64,000 nucleotides of DNA from Lunularia cruciata (taxonomy: Eukaryota; Streptophyta; Marchantiopsida; Lunulariales; Lunulariaceae). The first letter of the stretch is position 1; the number at the start of each line of letters is the position of its first letter. The DNA is taken from assembly GCA_948567375.1 (NCBI GenBank), contig OX419756.1:15195001-15259000 (forward strand), in the 5' to 3' direction. This document shows, piece by piece, positions 41,762-54,200 of the stretch. A program made the position numbers and the translations under genes. The notes under the pieces are model-generated. The model saw only the letters and a list, made by a program, of their open reading frames with translations, was not told the DNA's origin and searched no databases.

Positions 41762-42488
41762 TAGATTACCAAGAGCTAGCCATATGATCTAGATGTGAAA
41801 TTTGGTTTGGTAACATCTTGAATGATTTTATACATGATGGTAAAAATAGATCAAATAGAAGTATCACCAAAAGAGCACTTTTATTAAGAAGGCAAAAACC
41901 AAAATAGACTTAAAAACCTTAAAACAAATAGCTAGACATGTGATTTAAAAGTGAGAATTGGTTTGGTAACATCTGAAAGGATGTTACACATGATGGACTA
42001 AATAGATCAGAAAGAGGTATCACCAAAATAGGACTTTTACTAATAGAGTAGGAACCAAAATATGCCCAAAATCTTTGAAAGCAATTTTGGAGGCTTTAAC
42101 GGATGAATTAGGCCTCAAAAATGTGCAAAATCCCTAGCTTGGTCATCTCTCTTAGTTGTTGTTTTTTCTTGTTGATAGCTTTCTAATGGTACCTTATCCA
42201 CGTAATTCTGAGATTCCTTTAGTAAGATTCCCTAAAAGATTCACTCTAGTCAAAGCTTATTTGACCAACCAGATAGGACTTAGAGCAACATGTCACCCAT
42301 CAAAGTAAGAAATCCAAGGGTGGAGCTTGTTGACATGTCACCTATCTGTGTGCCTAATCTTATGGTGGAGCTTCCTTGGAGGAGATCCTCTTTGTCTATA
42401 TAATAAAGAGAAGGTGCTCCTTTGGGGCATCGGATGATTGAGTGTGAAATCTTTGTTTTCTCTCTTCTCTTGTCCTTGGAGTATTACA
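41762..42488 (+). repeat. 3' LTR of element F
   Basis: A 727-bp LTR from TAGATTACCAAGAGC (first bases mutated) to GGAGTATTACA. Element D sequence resumes right after it. Confidence 0.9.
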
Positions 42489-44669
42489 CTGTGCCCTTGG
42501 GAGAGTAGTAGTGTCATGCTTGTAACCATTAGAGGCCCCAACCTCCGTGTGAAAAACTCCCTCCACTCTGGCTGCAAGCTTTATATGTCCTCTAGCTGCA
42601 TCCCAAGTAGACCATGCTCACCTGGATGGACTCCAAGTAGACCACTCTCTTTAGTAGCCACTTGTTGTGTCTCAAGAATACCTTGTGCACTTGGTCCATC
42701 ACCCCCAACATGTGTTTGAATTGTCTTGATAGACATAGAGCTCACAAGTGTTCAAGTGGTGATGCATATCAAGCGCATCCTACGCTAATCTACCAAGCCA
42801 AGGCTCACAATCTAGGTCAAATAGTTCAGGTCCATAGCTTGACGTAACACCTGACACTTGGATGCCTCTAACATTGCTAGAACATATGTATTACCAATGA
42901 AAAATCCCCTCACCCGCTCTCTCTCATTTGCATTGAGCTCCACCAATTGCTATAATTGTTAGTCCCAAACAAGTTTGGGACCTCCCTCTCAAAAAAGTAC
43001 GTGAGCTTGGGAAACTTATAAGTGTGGGAAAATCAACTTTGGAGCTATTCACTACCATAGATGACTTATCAACCACAATTGCCGTCTAAGATCCAAGACG
43101 TCCAACATCCAAGATGTCATCAACAATGAGGTGGTCTAGTTGTTGAATCCCATCATAAGCACATTGTAGAACCTCACCGTGTAAGAGGTTTGTCCACCAA
43201 AGACAAAGATGATGAGCCGTGATCCCACTCTAGTTGCATCCAATAACACAAAAAGTTGCATCCAAGAATAGACCTAATGTGTACTCACCATCACCCAAAT
43301 GTGAGAATCACCCATCAAAGGAACTTTCTTTGAAATGTAAGCTAGAGAAATAGATTGATGAACCTAAAGATGTTGTAATATATGTAACATCTCACAAACA
43401 CACCAGAATGGGGATCTTGAAGACCCAAACCTTGGCCAATACATGTGTGTCCCCGACATGGCCATCCAAAAATCACTAAATGATTGGGACCATGTCTTTC
43501 TAGATCCTACGTCTCCAATAAGGAAACGTTTGTTGGTAAGATCTTTTGGTAACCCTTGATTGCTGACATTAGTAATAACTTAAGATATTGATAGGCCATG
43601 TGTGCCACATGAAGTAGAGAGACTTGCCTAGCAGTCTCCTCTCTCTCCATATACAAGTATCTTTGTACTTGTATATCCGCATGTAGTACCGCAGCTAGTC
43701 GAGTGCTAATCCCACCAAACAACTCCAATAGACATACTTCCTCTACTAGATACTGCCAAGCAATGAGTTGGTATCCAGATGTGTCAAGGTAATTGACTCT
43801 AAAGGCTCATCTTCACACTGGTCTCCTGCTAATACAAAGGCTCCACTCCAAGCTTATTGCACCAATTGATCTGCATGTTGCTACAATGCTTCCTTTGAAC
43901 TCCACAATGGAACATCCAAGGTGGATGGAATAATCCTACTCATACTCCAAACCTGAGTGATATCCTTTGGTACTAGAGTATTCTTTGATGGGCATTCCCC
44001 TCCAATAAGTCACCAAGCAAAGTAAAAAAACCACTAAAAGCTGAAACTAATGTCGCCATGGTCCTAGACTATATGGAGCCAAGACTAGTACTATTGAAGC
44101 ATACTAGTAGATGACATACCTATCACTCACTTGATTGCCAACCTGGTCTATAGGAAGTTGTCTCCTCCTAATAGTCAATATTAAAACCTATGGGGTATAA
44201 CAACACTACTCCCCCAACTAACACAACATATGACTCAACTATAATTGCAATGGCCTAAGCTCTCACCATAGAGCTATTAGTCTGATGAATGGGCTGAATC
44301 TGAACAACAAGCTCTCCACATGTAATGTATTGTGTAAAACTACTCCCTAGAGATGTTTGGATCTAAAATAGACACCTCTCTATATTGGTCCTTTGTAATT
44401 CCAAACCAACAACTACAACCTTCCCCAACATAAAAGGCTACACACTAGAGTTTAATAAGTACCCTCTATGGTGTATAGACCTTCCTTGAAGGTCCCACCA
44501 AACAAAAACAATCTCCCTTTGGTTATCCAACATGATAACCCTAGGTGTAAACCATGCTTGCTCAAAGGCCGTTCTAGTTGGTAACTCCTCCAATCTAGCC
44601 ATTGTTTCCTACCATAAACCATTGGTCGTTGAGCGGATCCCATGCTCCTCAACCAAGTCCATCCAATAT
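42489..44669 (-). pseudogene. Element D segment: methyltransferase and protease remnant
   Basis: This is collinear with G 35190-37380. On the minus strand motif I is still readable as MELFGGISTRLAAVLHADIQ (about 43728-43660), with YLYMEREETARQVSL after it. Motif IV reads FGWPCRGHT near 43455, so the catalytic Cys survives but Gln is Arg. Motif VI is destroyed (near 43320). Protease traces occur at about 44160-44470. Stops and indels are frequent. This shows that the methyltransferase was already part of the family when D inserted. Confidence 0.82.
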
Positions 44670-45010
44670 TATAACGATATGGAATTTAGTGACAAAGTTA
44701 GTAGGGCTAACAAAGTAACAAATAAGACAAATTAGCCTAGAATATTTTGGAAGTATCTAGGAAGCTTCTTGCTAGCTTAGCTTGCATGCCAAGTAAGCGT
44801 CTTCTAGAAGAAAGCTTCTTGAGAAGCTTCCTAATTAACTGGGCTTGCACTCTAAGAAAGTGACTCAAGGAAGCTTCTTGAGAAGCTTGTATGCTACCTA
44901 TAAATACCAAAGTTGAAGCTCATGCTAGACATTTGGAGTTTTCACTCATTCCAGAGTCCTAATGTGAGCTTCCATTCTCTTATTTCTCTCCTTGGTCTTG
45001 GTCTTTTACA
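44670..45010 (+). repeat. Second solo LTR of the heat-shock-element family, in element D
   Basis: This 341-bp copy starts TATAACGATATGG and ends TCTTTTACA. Its flanks AATAT (44665-44669) and ATTAT (45011-45015) differ at one base, a decayed TSD. It aligns with 20337-20736 and shares the CTATAAATACC box (about 44899) and GAA/TTC modules such as GAAgcTTC at 44761-44768. A TTCtaGAA site lies near 44812. Confidence 0.75.
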
Positions 45011-48000
45011 ATTATCAACTACCTCTACTCTGGAAGCAAGAACTACATCATCCCTATTTTCACAAAGTGTGATAGCCAACCCAAACATTGGGGTTGGGTC
45101 AACTCCCAATGTAAACATGTCATTGACTAAGAATAATAGAAAGCGCATAATCAATTGAGTTGCACTCAATATCAAGCTAGACTCAATTAGTATAGTAGCA
45201 AGTGACTGACTAGTAGATAGTCTGTCATGCACCCCATCACCACCTACCAGACTTGCACTAGGACGCCTTGGAGCCATGGACGTCATCTATAGTGCCTCAA
45301 AGAGTGTAAAAGATTGGGAAAGTCTAACTTATCTACTAACCTCTCCTCCTTGTGGGTCCAATTCCATTGATGCTCCTCTAGGTTCTAGAGATGCACTCCT
45401 TCACTACAATAAATGCATCCACCTATGCTGCTCTGCACATGAAGTCCAAGATTTCTCTATTACTAGCATATGAGGTGGAAGCCTCAACATCCAAATTTGA
45501 TCTCCTTTGAGCAATGGCCATGCCAACCAATCTTTGCTCCAACTGCTCAATCCAAGCATCCATGGTTGTATTGGAAGTAAGGGCAAGTACTACACTCCTA
45601 CTAGGTGTGGATCCTCTACCACCACCTCTACCACCTCATCTTCTATGACCTAGAGCTCCTCTACCACCTACCATAGCAGCCCTACCACTCCATAACTCCC
45701 GTTGTAGGTCAAAGCATTGGTCACTAGTGTGACCAAATCTATGGCAATGCTCATATTGTCTCTATGCTGGCTATGATGTACCAGAGGTATCAAGTCTGCT
45801 GCCCTAAGTCCACTCTCTCTCTTGTGGGGAGGTCCACAAGTAAACAAGTTGAACAAGTAACACCACCACTCATTGGTTGTTGTTGACCCAAAAATGAAGG
45901 TAAGGGTCTAACTACACTAGGCGCCCCACTCACTCCATAGGATCTGGGCTCTCCACCTTGTCCTTAGAAACCAACATGGTATGGTGCACTTTGCTACATC
46001 ACTTCTTGTAACGGTACCTCCACTTGTAGTAGCACCATCTCCAAGAGATCCACCAACATTATTAGAGCTAGAACTCATGGGTACTATCAATCTACCCCTA
46101 GAAACCAAGCCTAAAGTGATGGAGATATAGTTCAAAGACTAATATTGTCTCCATAGCTCAATCTCCTCCAAGTGAGCTTTCTTGAACTCATAATAGTCAT
46201 CCATTAGTGGACCCTCTAAGTGCTAAAACAACCCCTTCCATGCCATGAAGGGTGTGAACAAAGTCAAGTTCCGCATCTATTGCAGATCACACCAACTATC
46301 AAACTCTTGGATCAAATCATCCAACTTAATGGTACCCATTGTACCAGAGTAATGCTTGGGGCCTTTAGAGATCCTATAAATCTTTTCCATATCCCACAAT
46401 AAAAATTCAGACACACCAAGTGCACTCTCAATTGAATCAACTCTTGTGTCAAACTCCAACTTAGAGTCAATCTCATCCTCCCTTATTGGGACTTGAGATA
46501 CAAGCTAATACTAAGTGCAACTTTGAGTAAACCCATTTTGTATTGCAATGCTATCTCCTCTGGAATCTCCAAAGAACTTTGTCGTGACAAAGTAACCGTA
46601 AACTATAACACGCCATTGTAACCACCACATGTACCCCACCAAGAATCACCACCAAGTGCCAGCATCACCAACTAAACGTCACCCACTAATGTAGCTCTAA
46701 CTATGACAACTACACTAGGGGAAATGGCAACATGTAACCCACCATCACAACATGCACTCTCACAATCTGCAAGTCATCACTTCTTACCTCACCATAGAGA
46801 AACATAAGTAATTTGATTGGTCATCACTCCAACCTCACAATAGAGAGTACACCAGAGCACCAACGCTCTAAAGTCAAGGCACCTAACACAACTATGGTGC
46901 ACAAATAGGAAGTAGAGAATGGAGGAGGTCCAATCATAAGAAATTTAAATGAAAAATCTCCATCTCATAAATCAACTCTTGATTGACTCCACCACCATTT
47001 GGCATTTGACATAATATGAATTATCTACTTCCTAAGCTATGAGGATCACGAAGAATGAGATCAAATTGTCTCTCCTAGCCAAAGCTACAAGTGTATAAAT
47101 AACAGTGGAAGAGTCATTATGACAACAAGTGAGGGTAGATCAATTGGCTAGGGCACCAATCTAAAAACTAAAGATTTAGGGGTCAAACCTTGTTGCACAC
47201 AATCTAGCAAGGTGGGCAGATTTTGCCAAATAATGACCAAAAACTACTCTAAACTAGCTAGCCTCACACCAACAAGCTAGCTTGCTGGCCATTCTAGGCC
47301 TTTGTAGCCTCTCATAGCTTACAACACTATGCTTTGAAATGCCAAATTCAACAAAATGAGACCTTTCTTCTTGCCACTTCAAACCCTCTCCAAATCTGGC
47401 CAAGCTGCTCCAACTCGAGCCAAAATCTAACGTAAATCCCTAAGTTGGCCAATCCTCTGCTAACTCTCCATTCAAGCTAAATTGAAAAGATGAGGTTCTC
47501 CAAATCACAAATTTGAGGGAATGGGTTCACAACTCCACCTTCAATTTTGCACTTTGAGCTCAATTTGCACCAATTTGGTCATGCTTTCACCTCTTGAACT
47601 CAAAAAAAACACCACTACTTGAAATTGACTCTCTTCTCAACCAAAATTTGGCCAATGCTTTCGCACACGGTATGCTTCCTTGCCAAATTTGCATCAATTT
47701 GAAAGAGCTTTTACACATGATCACTCCCAAGGAAAATCTGAATAACGATCGAGCTACCAACAATCAATAAGGCTTGTAGATACCACCAACATCCTCAATT
47801 CCTATACCCAATTTCCCCTTGACTTCACTTCTTTGATGTAATTCGTTTGTTCACAACTCAAATCACACTCAATAAGATCAATACTTGATCTATCACTCAA
47901 CAATTGGTTAACAATTGAACACTAATTACAGTCAAGCCACATCCACTTTAGCTAAGAGACTCCAAGTGATACTCCTCGACCTCTGTCCACCATAGCCAAG

Positions 48001-48274
48001 AACTTGAAAGCTCAACATCAAAGAAGTGAGCTCTCTAGAGTTGCACTTCAAAAGTTTACTCCTTGGTCTCCAACCCTAATGATCCCATTGGCGGTACACT
48101 TGATGGTACAAATTGTGCAAGTGATGATGGGTCCTACCATGTAGTCAGTACTCCAAATATAAAATTTGACAATCAACAAGTAGTCTATGAGTAACTGCCA
48201 AAATACTTCTAATTACCAACACTATTATTCCAAAATACGAGCAACCTAGGTGTGATGCTACAATTGGCATGACA
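45011..48274 (-). pseudogene. Element D segment: Gag remnant and leader
   Basis: Gag fragments on the minus strand align with G: MTSMAPRRPSASLVGGDGVH at about 45286, the Gag C-terminus with a Gln codon (CAA) near 45350 where G has TAG, and a degenerate knuckle region near 45700-45870. The N-terminus is MEFDTRVDSIESALGVS at about 46459. The leader from 46600 to the end GGCATGACA at 48274 parallels G but lacks most of the minisatellite. The AAGA duplication follows. Confidence 0.8.
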
Positions 48275-50800
48275 AAGAACAAAGGCGTGCTCTAATAACC
48301 CAAAGAATGGACAAGTCAACTACCTACAAGGTCAATGATGATCCCAATAACATCCAATACCTCTATTATCCTACTACTTCACACTTTTTGCATTATGATG
48401 TGAGAAAATCATGTGCACCAAGGATCTATAATGTCAAAAGATTAGGGAAAAGGTTATATAACACCAAGGATCTCTATTATCAACCTACTTAATACATAGT
48501 AGATTGCGGTTTAAAAGTCATAAGGATATAGATGGACTAGAATAGAAAGGTTTCGGTATTAAATTGCACAAGTGGAGATCTTTCTGTCATTATAATGTTC
48601 TTGATCAATATTATTAAAAAAAATCTTAATCTTCTCCAAATTTGAGATTGATATTTGTTATTTATGTAGCAAAATTTCTTTAAAGCTATGTTATCCTCAT
48701 CAAAGAAGCTAGTTAAAGCAAAATTTCAAGAGAAAATTTAGCACTCTGGACAGTTACAAAATACATTATTATTTTATATACCTCATAAAATTCTGACAAA
48801 ACTAACTAAAGCAGAATATTTAAATATTTCTATAGTTGAGACAATAATGAAAATATAACTAGTAGCTTAATCATGCCCATGCAGTCATATAATATAAGTC
48901 ACTAGAACTTCCTATATCGTTTTTTTTCAGATATGTGGTTAGTTGCTCTAACATGCTAGAAATTGACATCTTTCTATGACTCTTCAAAATTATATCATTA
49001 ACATTTGAAAAATTACTATAAAGAAGGATAATTAAAGATGTGAGATAAGAGTTTGTATTCATTTTCCAACTTAATATCACTCATTTTAGAAAATTCAAAA
49101 GAACTAATTAATGATTTTTCTGCATATATTTCATAAAATTGTAATTATACTTAACATTGAAGAAAGTATATCTCAAAGTAAAAGTGAACTCAATCATATG
49201 CTCATTAGCCATTCATTTTATTATTTATTTTTCAATTTGATTTCTTCTATTTAAAATTATATGTAGGATAAATATTATAATTTTATAAAAAAATACTAGA
49301 TTATAAAATTATTATACTGTAGAGAATTTTCAAAAATAATATGTTTTAAATTTTATTTGCTAAAATGGGATGATTCCTGAATTTTATTTACAAGAATAGG
49401 CTATTTCGCAGAACATCATTGCTTCACCTTTCATTGCACCTTGTGTAGACCGGACGACTTGCATAACTCCTATATCTTAGGTGCGGTAGAGTACCCCATG
49501 TTACTTCTTTTCTTTTCTCTTTTTTTTTTTTTTTTGGGGTCTTCCCATCCTTCCTTTTTCCTACGCGGTCGCCTTCCTTCTCCTCTTTACGGAACTCAGA
49601 ACCTCCACGTCTGTGAATGTATTTGATGCATCGACACAATGGACGAATTGTGCTTCCGGGCTCAGACCTGGCCTCTTCCAAAGTTACAACGAACAGAGTG
49701 AATATATTTTAATCTGCGATCTGCTCATTTTTGCAAATAAGATTTAAATACGCCCATCTATGAAAATTCCCCTTATATATCATATACCACACTCCAAATT
49801 TGGATTTTTTTACCATTTATATAAATTTTTATGATAAAAATTTCATCGTGTTGATTTCGATTAAGTTTTATGTTTCAACTTATTAGAATACTAAAGATCA
49901 AGTAATAATTTATTTGTTCAATTAAAAAGGTAAAATCATCATTTCTTCATCATATATAGCTAGAAAGTTCATATTAAGTTATCTAGTAACAAAATTCCAG
50001 AATCTACTGTTATATGTAATAACCTTCCTAAAAGTGGATATGAACAAATGTGTATTCTCTATTTCTAGAGAAACTAATATTATGAATTATTATAAATTCA
50101 ATTAAGAAATAATATACTTGGAAGAGTCAAGGTAACTTTATATTACTTCATAATCCAACGGATCAAAGAGTCTAACTAAAAGGAGAACATTCTTACTAAA
50201 TTCAGATATCTTAACAAGGGTAATTAAGGCTAATCTAAGAAAATACGGTTACGAAAGAACAAGATAATCAAAAAATTGCAGAAAAAATTCTACGTCAAAT
50301 GATTGTACTTCAAAATATACTATTTAAAAATTGCTCAATCTTATTACAACCTCAAAATGAATTGTAATTAGGAGACATATGTAAAAATTAGGAGAGATTC
50401 TAATTCAAAATATATCGAAATAATTATTATTATAAAATAAAACAGATTTAATAACAGTGAAGAATGTTTTTTTCCCTCCAAGGTTATTGTGGCAACCAAG
50501 AGATAGTATATAGTATATCTCCACGGGTACCTCCTCCTTATTTATTTATTACAAGCCTTCACCTCTTGATGGGGTCGTCCCATCCGCTTTGTTATCACAA
50601 GCGATCACGTTCCTTTATTTTTTATGAAGTTCTTTAAATATACAATTGATTTTCAAAACTCTGTAGGGACACAACCCCAAGATTGTCACTAATTTCCACC
50701 CTTACTTACACTCCAAAGATTTGAAAGCCTTTCTTGATCTGACTGTTTTGAGCATCTAAGACCAAGTCCATGTAGAAGAGTAGCACACACAAGCAGCACC
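48275..50800. other. Repeat/non-repeat border and AT-rich spacer
   Basis: The first ~270 bp after element D probably belong to the same old target as 3848-4025. The minus strand near 48285-48303 reads TGGGTTATTAGAGCACGCC, loosely like a degraded tRNA-iMet primer site. From about 48,550 to 50,550 the sequence is AT-rich, with a T-run at 49511-49535, and has no ORF I can support. It is upstream of PPME1 and may contain its distal promoter. Confidence 0.5.
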
Positions 50801-51292
50801 GAGTTTGTAGTAGTCACGGTACAGTAGAACTCTGCGGTAGCAGCAATGAGATTGGCAGACAAGAGTCAGAAAAACCAGAAAGGAGTGATCGTTTTTTTAA
50901 TGAAACGATGTTTGCTTTTGAGAAAGTGACATTGCTTTCGAATGAGGGCCGCCAATCGTCTGACCTGATGTTGTGAGTTTGTCACCTTAAAGTGTGCGAT
51001 TGAAGATATCTATCCGAATTTGTTGGGTTTTTCTTTCTCGCCTCCCAGTGGGTGGACAACCCATAGATCAGGGGCGTTCAGGTCACTGCAGTGAATAAGA
51101 AGGGTCATTGCAGGAGCTCAAGAACGGAAATTCAGAAATTTATGGAAGAGTAAGAGCGGGTGAATTTATTCAGTAAGATGGGTTTGTGGGATCTTGTGTT
51201 CGTGCTATAGTTTGGTTCTGACTCTTTGCTGGAGCCAAGGGAGGTTGAAGGAAAGGCAGATTGGAGAATTTTGAGCCTCTGAGCGTTTGGAG

Positions 51293-54200
51293 ATGGAGAG
51301 GGTTCCTAAAGGGAGGCAAGACTGTGGGGTGGAGACGTCGACTCTCGAAACATCTATGCTGAGCTTGAATGATCCAATCATGGAAGAGGCCGGGGAATCA
51401 GAAGAGAGATCTGTTTTCGCACCGGCCTCTATCCCTCCTCGTCACTATAGAGAGTACGTGCAATTCTTCTCACTTTGGACGTATTCTGGATATGGAATGG
51501 GTAGAATTTTGAACACGCAGCTCGCTGCTTAAGGGCCGAGAAGAACCTAGTCCAGTCAAAATTTACGACTTTCAGTTCTATGCCCTGTAAAGTGGTGGAT
51601 AATACAATGTCGGAGAGACTGGGTCTGACAAATGTGCTCACGCAGTTATCCTTAATCCGCCAGTTGGTCGGTGGATAGCTTTTAGAAGCAATCGCCATGC
51701 TGGATGGAGTATGGAGCTGTGGTATCTACACTGCTCTGGGTTGGTACAACAAAAATTGATCAATCAGTCTACTACCGCGGAGGCTCTAATTTGGTGTTGG
51801 CTTAAGATCGTCATTACTCTCCTGATGTCAGTTTGATGGTGTTCACATTCGTTCGCTAACAGGAAATTTTGGCACTACTAATTCTGAAGTGTAATCTTTT
51901 TCTGAAGTAAATGTTCGCGTAAATAATTGGAGTTCGGGGCTGTTCAGATTCTCTGATTTATGCGGATTCTCTGGTTGATGTGAACTTATCATGACAAACA
52001 GAGCACTTACTTTTTCATGAGTTCATCTTGTGACATACGGTGTCACTCTCAAATTGCCTTTTACCTGTCTTGGCACCAGAAGTTCAACCAAGTAAACCAA
52101 GGTTTCTTAGTCATATGACATCACAGTCTTTTACACGAGAAACTGTTTGTATTAATCTCTGCTGACAGTGAAACTGCTATTGGCGATGTTACATGTAGGT
52201 GTGGCAATCTTCTCTCCACTCTACGTTGTTGCTTTTGTATTTTGTTATTGCAGAGTTAAGTGACAGTTGCACTTATGAGGTTACGGTTGGCTTCCGCTTG
52301 TTTGAATCATGTTGGGGCAGGCCAATATCAAGCGCGTATGCTCCTTTACCATGGCAAGGTCATTTCGATGAGGAACACAACATCACAATTCCAGGCACCG
52401 GAGAGGTAACTTCATTGCTCAGGTTATGCCCTAGCTATACGAGTCATGCACTCAAGCTGCCATTGTGGATTGTTCCTACTCTTGTATTCCATCTCAAATT
52501 ACACCCCTTGGAACCAGGTTTTCCATGTGTATGTGGCAGGTACTGAAGGTCCAGTAGTGTTTTGTCTGCATGGCGGGGGTTACTCGGGGTGAGCTACAGA
52601 ACTATATTCTGCTTCCTCCTAGTGTTCAGTGTTTTAGGACTCATGTGCTTATAGAGCATGGTGTGATATACAATATCGAACCCACCCACGATACTATCTA
52701 CACCCCTCACACTTACATCCGCCCCAGCCATCCTCCACTAAAGCTATGTTTTCCTACTCGCTCTATACAATCCCTTTGCTTCCGAATGAATCTTTCTACT
52801 CGCTCGATGATTCTCCTCTGCTTTCAATTTCATATATTTCCTCTGTTTCTGTTCCAGACGGTTGCCTTTTCTCTCTTACATGATCCATACTAGTTCACTG
52901 CAGGTGCTACTAATGAAATGTATCAATTTCCGTTCCTGCTTTCTATCAGTTCCGCGTATCTTCCTTTGTGTATTTCCTTGCTTAGATTACCTTAATTTGA
53001 ATTTGCATACTTTCATGCTTGGATTTTCTTTACTTCCATATGTATGTTCTTGGTTCGCATCGGTTCTATAGTAAGTGGGGGAACGGGGGATCCAAGCCCA
53101 CATGGATCCCCCGTTCTTCGAACTACTTCTGCTCCAATTTCTCAAATATTTTCTGTTTGTCTTCGGTTGCGTCCTAAGGGGGTTGGGATCGTCAGTTTGG
53201 CGAACGTCTGCCCATTACTCATATATTCAGATTACTAGTGGCGAATTGAGCTGTTTCTTCGTTGTACATGCAGTCTAGGGGGACCGGCTCCCATACACAA
53301 ATTTTCTGCGTCTCATCTTCTATAACATACGCATGTAGGACCAAACCCATATAGAATGAGAAGAGTCTATTGGGAAGTTAAAGTCATGTCCTTTTGTTTT
53401 CACAACGTCCTGTGGTCTTGCCAGGTTATCCTTCGCTTTGGCGGCTGGTAAGATGAAGCACAAAGTACGAATAGTGGCATTAGACATCAGAGGGCATGGC
53501 CTGTCTCAAACTCACAACGATTCTGACTTATCTGTTGAGGTAACTAACAACTAACAATAGAAAATATCAGAATGTGCAGTGTTGTTAATGTAATATCGTC
53601 CCCTCATGGTGTAACTACGTTTGATCAGTTTTTAATTTAACCTTGTTAAGGCAGTCCTTCATGCGGGTTAAAAAGATATAGAAAATGTCGTATGTGATAT
53701 ACTTCTTTCAGGTCAATGTCATAATAATCTTATGTCTTGCAACAGACCCTGTGCTCAGACGTTGTCAATGTTATAAATGCAATTTATGGTCGAGATGCGC
53801 CGGCAATCATCCTCATCGGCCACAGGTTCGAATAAATTTAGTGCTTGTGGAACACGGTTCTTTGTGTGCGTTCTGATTTCAGTCAAGGTAGAGTTGTTCA
53901 GTGTATAGAAGGCATAATAAACTCAAACGGAAATAACAGAGAAGTACTTAGCAAATCATACAGAGTTACAATGTGAAGAGAATATTTTGGATGAACAGCC
54001 AAAAGAGCGCTTTGTGGTCACAACTAGGATTTTCTGAGCCTATATGTAAAGATATCGTGAAGCCTATCTTCTGGCTCAGAATTGTGCATTGTCAAGCAGC
54101 ATGGGAGGAGCAATAGCAGTAAGAGTGGCAGCACAAAGAGTCTTACCTACACTTGCCGGTGTAGTGGTTGTTGATGTCGTCGAGGTGCGCCTCATCTATC

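Larger units (their letters stand above)
21099..42488 (+). mobile_element. Element F: 5'-deleted chromovirus-type gypsy element, interrupted by G
   Basis: F consists of a 66-bp piece of 5' LTR (21099-21164) fused to the start of protease, then pol to 23989. There it is cut by element G, and it resumes at 41168 with integrase, chromodomain and a 3' LTR (41762-42488). The deletion removed most of the 5' LTR, the primer site and gag. It lies in element D, whose sequence resumes at 42489. Because no TSD is visible, rearrangement after insertion is likely. Confidence 0.88.
4026..48274 (-). mobile_element. Element D: old, shattered copy of the methyltransferase-PHD retroelement family
   Basis: Element D is recovered as 4026-5212 + 18505-20336 + 20742-21098 + 42489-44669 + 45011-48274. 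The pieces are collinear with element G and all on the minus strand, interrupted by B(+C), a solo LTR, F(+G+N) and another solo LTR. The outer ends (TGTTGTGTG... and ...GGCATGACA) are the same as those of G. They are flanked by the 4-bp duplication AAGA (4022-4025 and 48275-48278). Every domain is recognisable but full of stops and small indels, so D is much older than G. No LTRs are visible at either end. Confidence 0.85.

Noticed and set aside
3096-48274. CRISPR arrays, bacterial operons or organelle inserts
   Set aside because: No regularly spaced short repeats, no Shine-Dalgarno-led gene clusters, and genes with spliceosomal introns; all repeats are explained by LTRs or small tandem arrays.
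48285-48303. A primer binding site on the minus strand just outside element D
   Set aside because: TGGGTTATTAGAGCACGCC only loosely matches the iMet type and no LTR end could be placed beside it; mentioned only as a possible trace.
49424-49681. Minus-strand 85-codon ORF rich in Lys and Glu
   Set aside because: It is created by the T-rich run at 49511-49535 read in reverse and has no domain or neighbouring exon.
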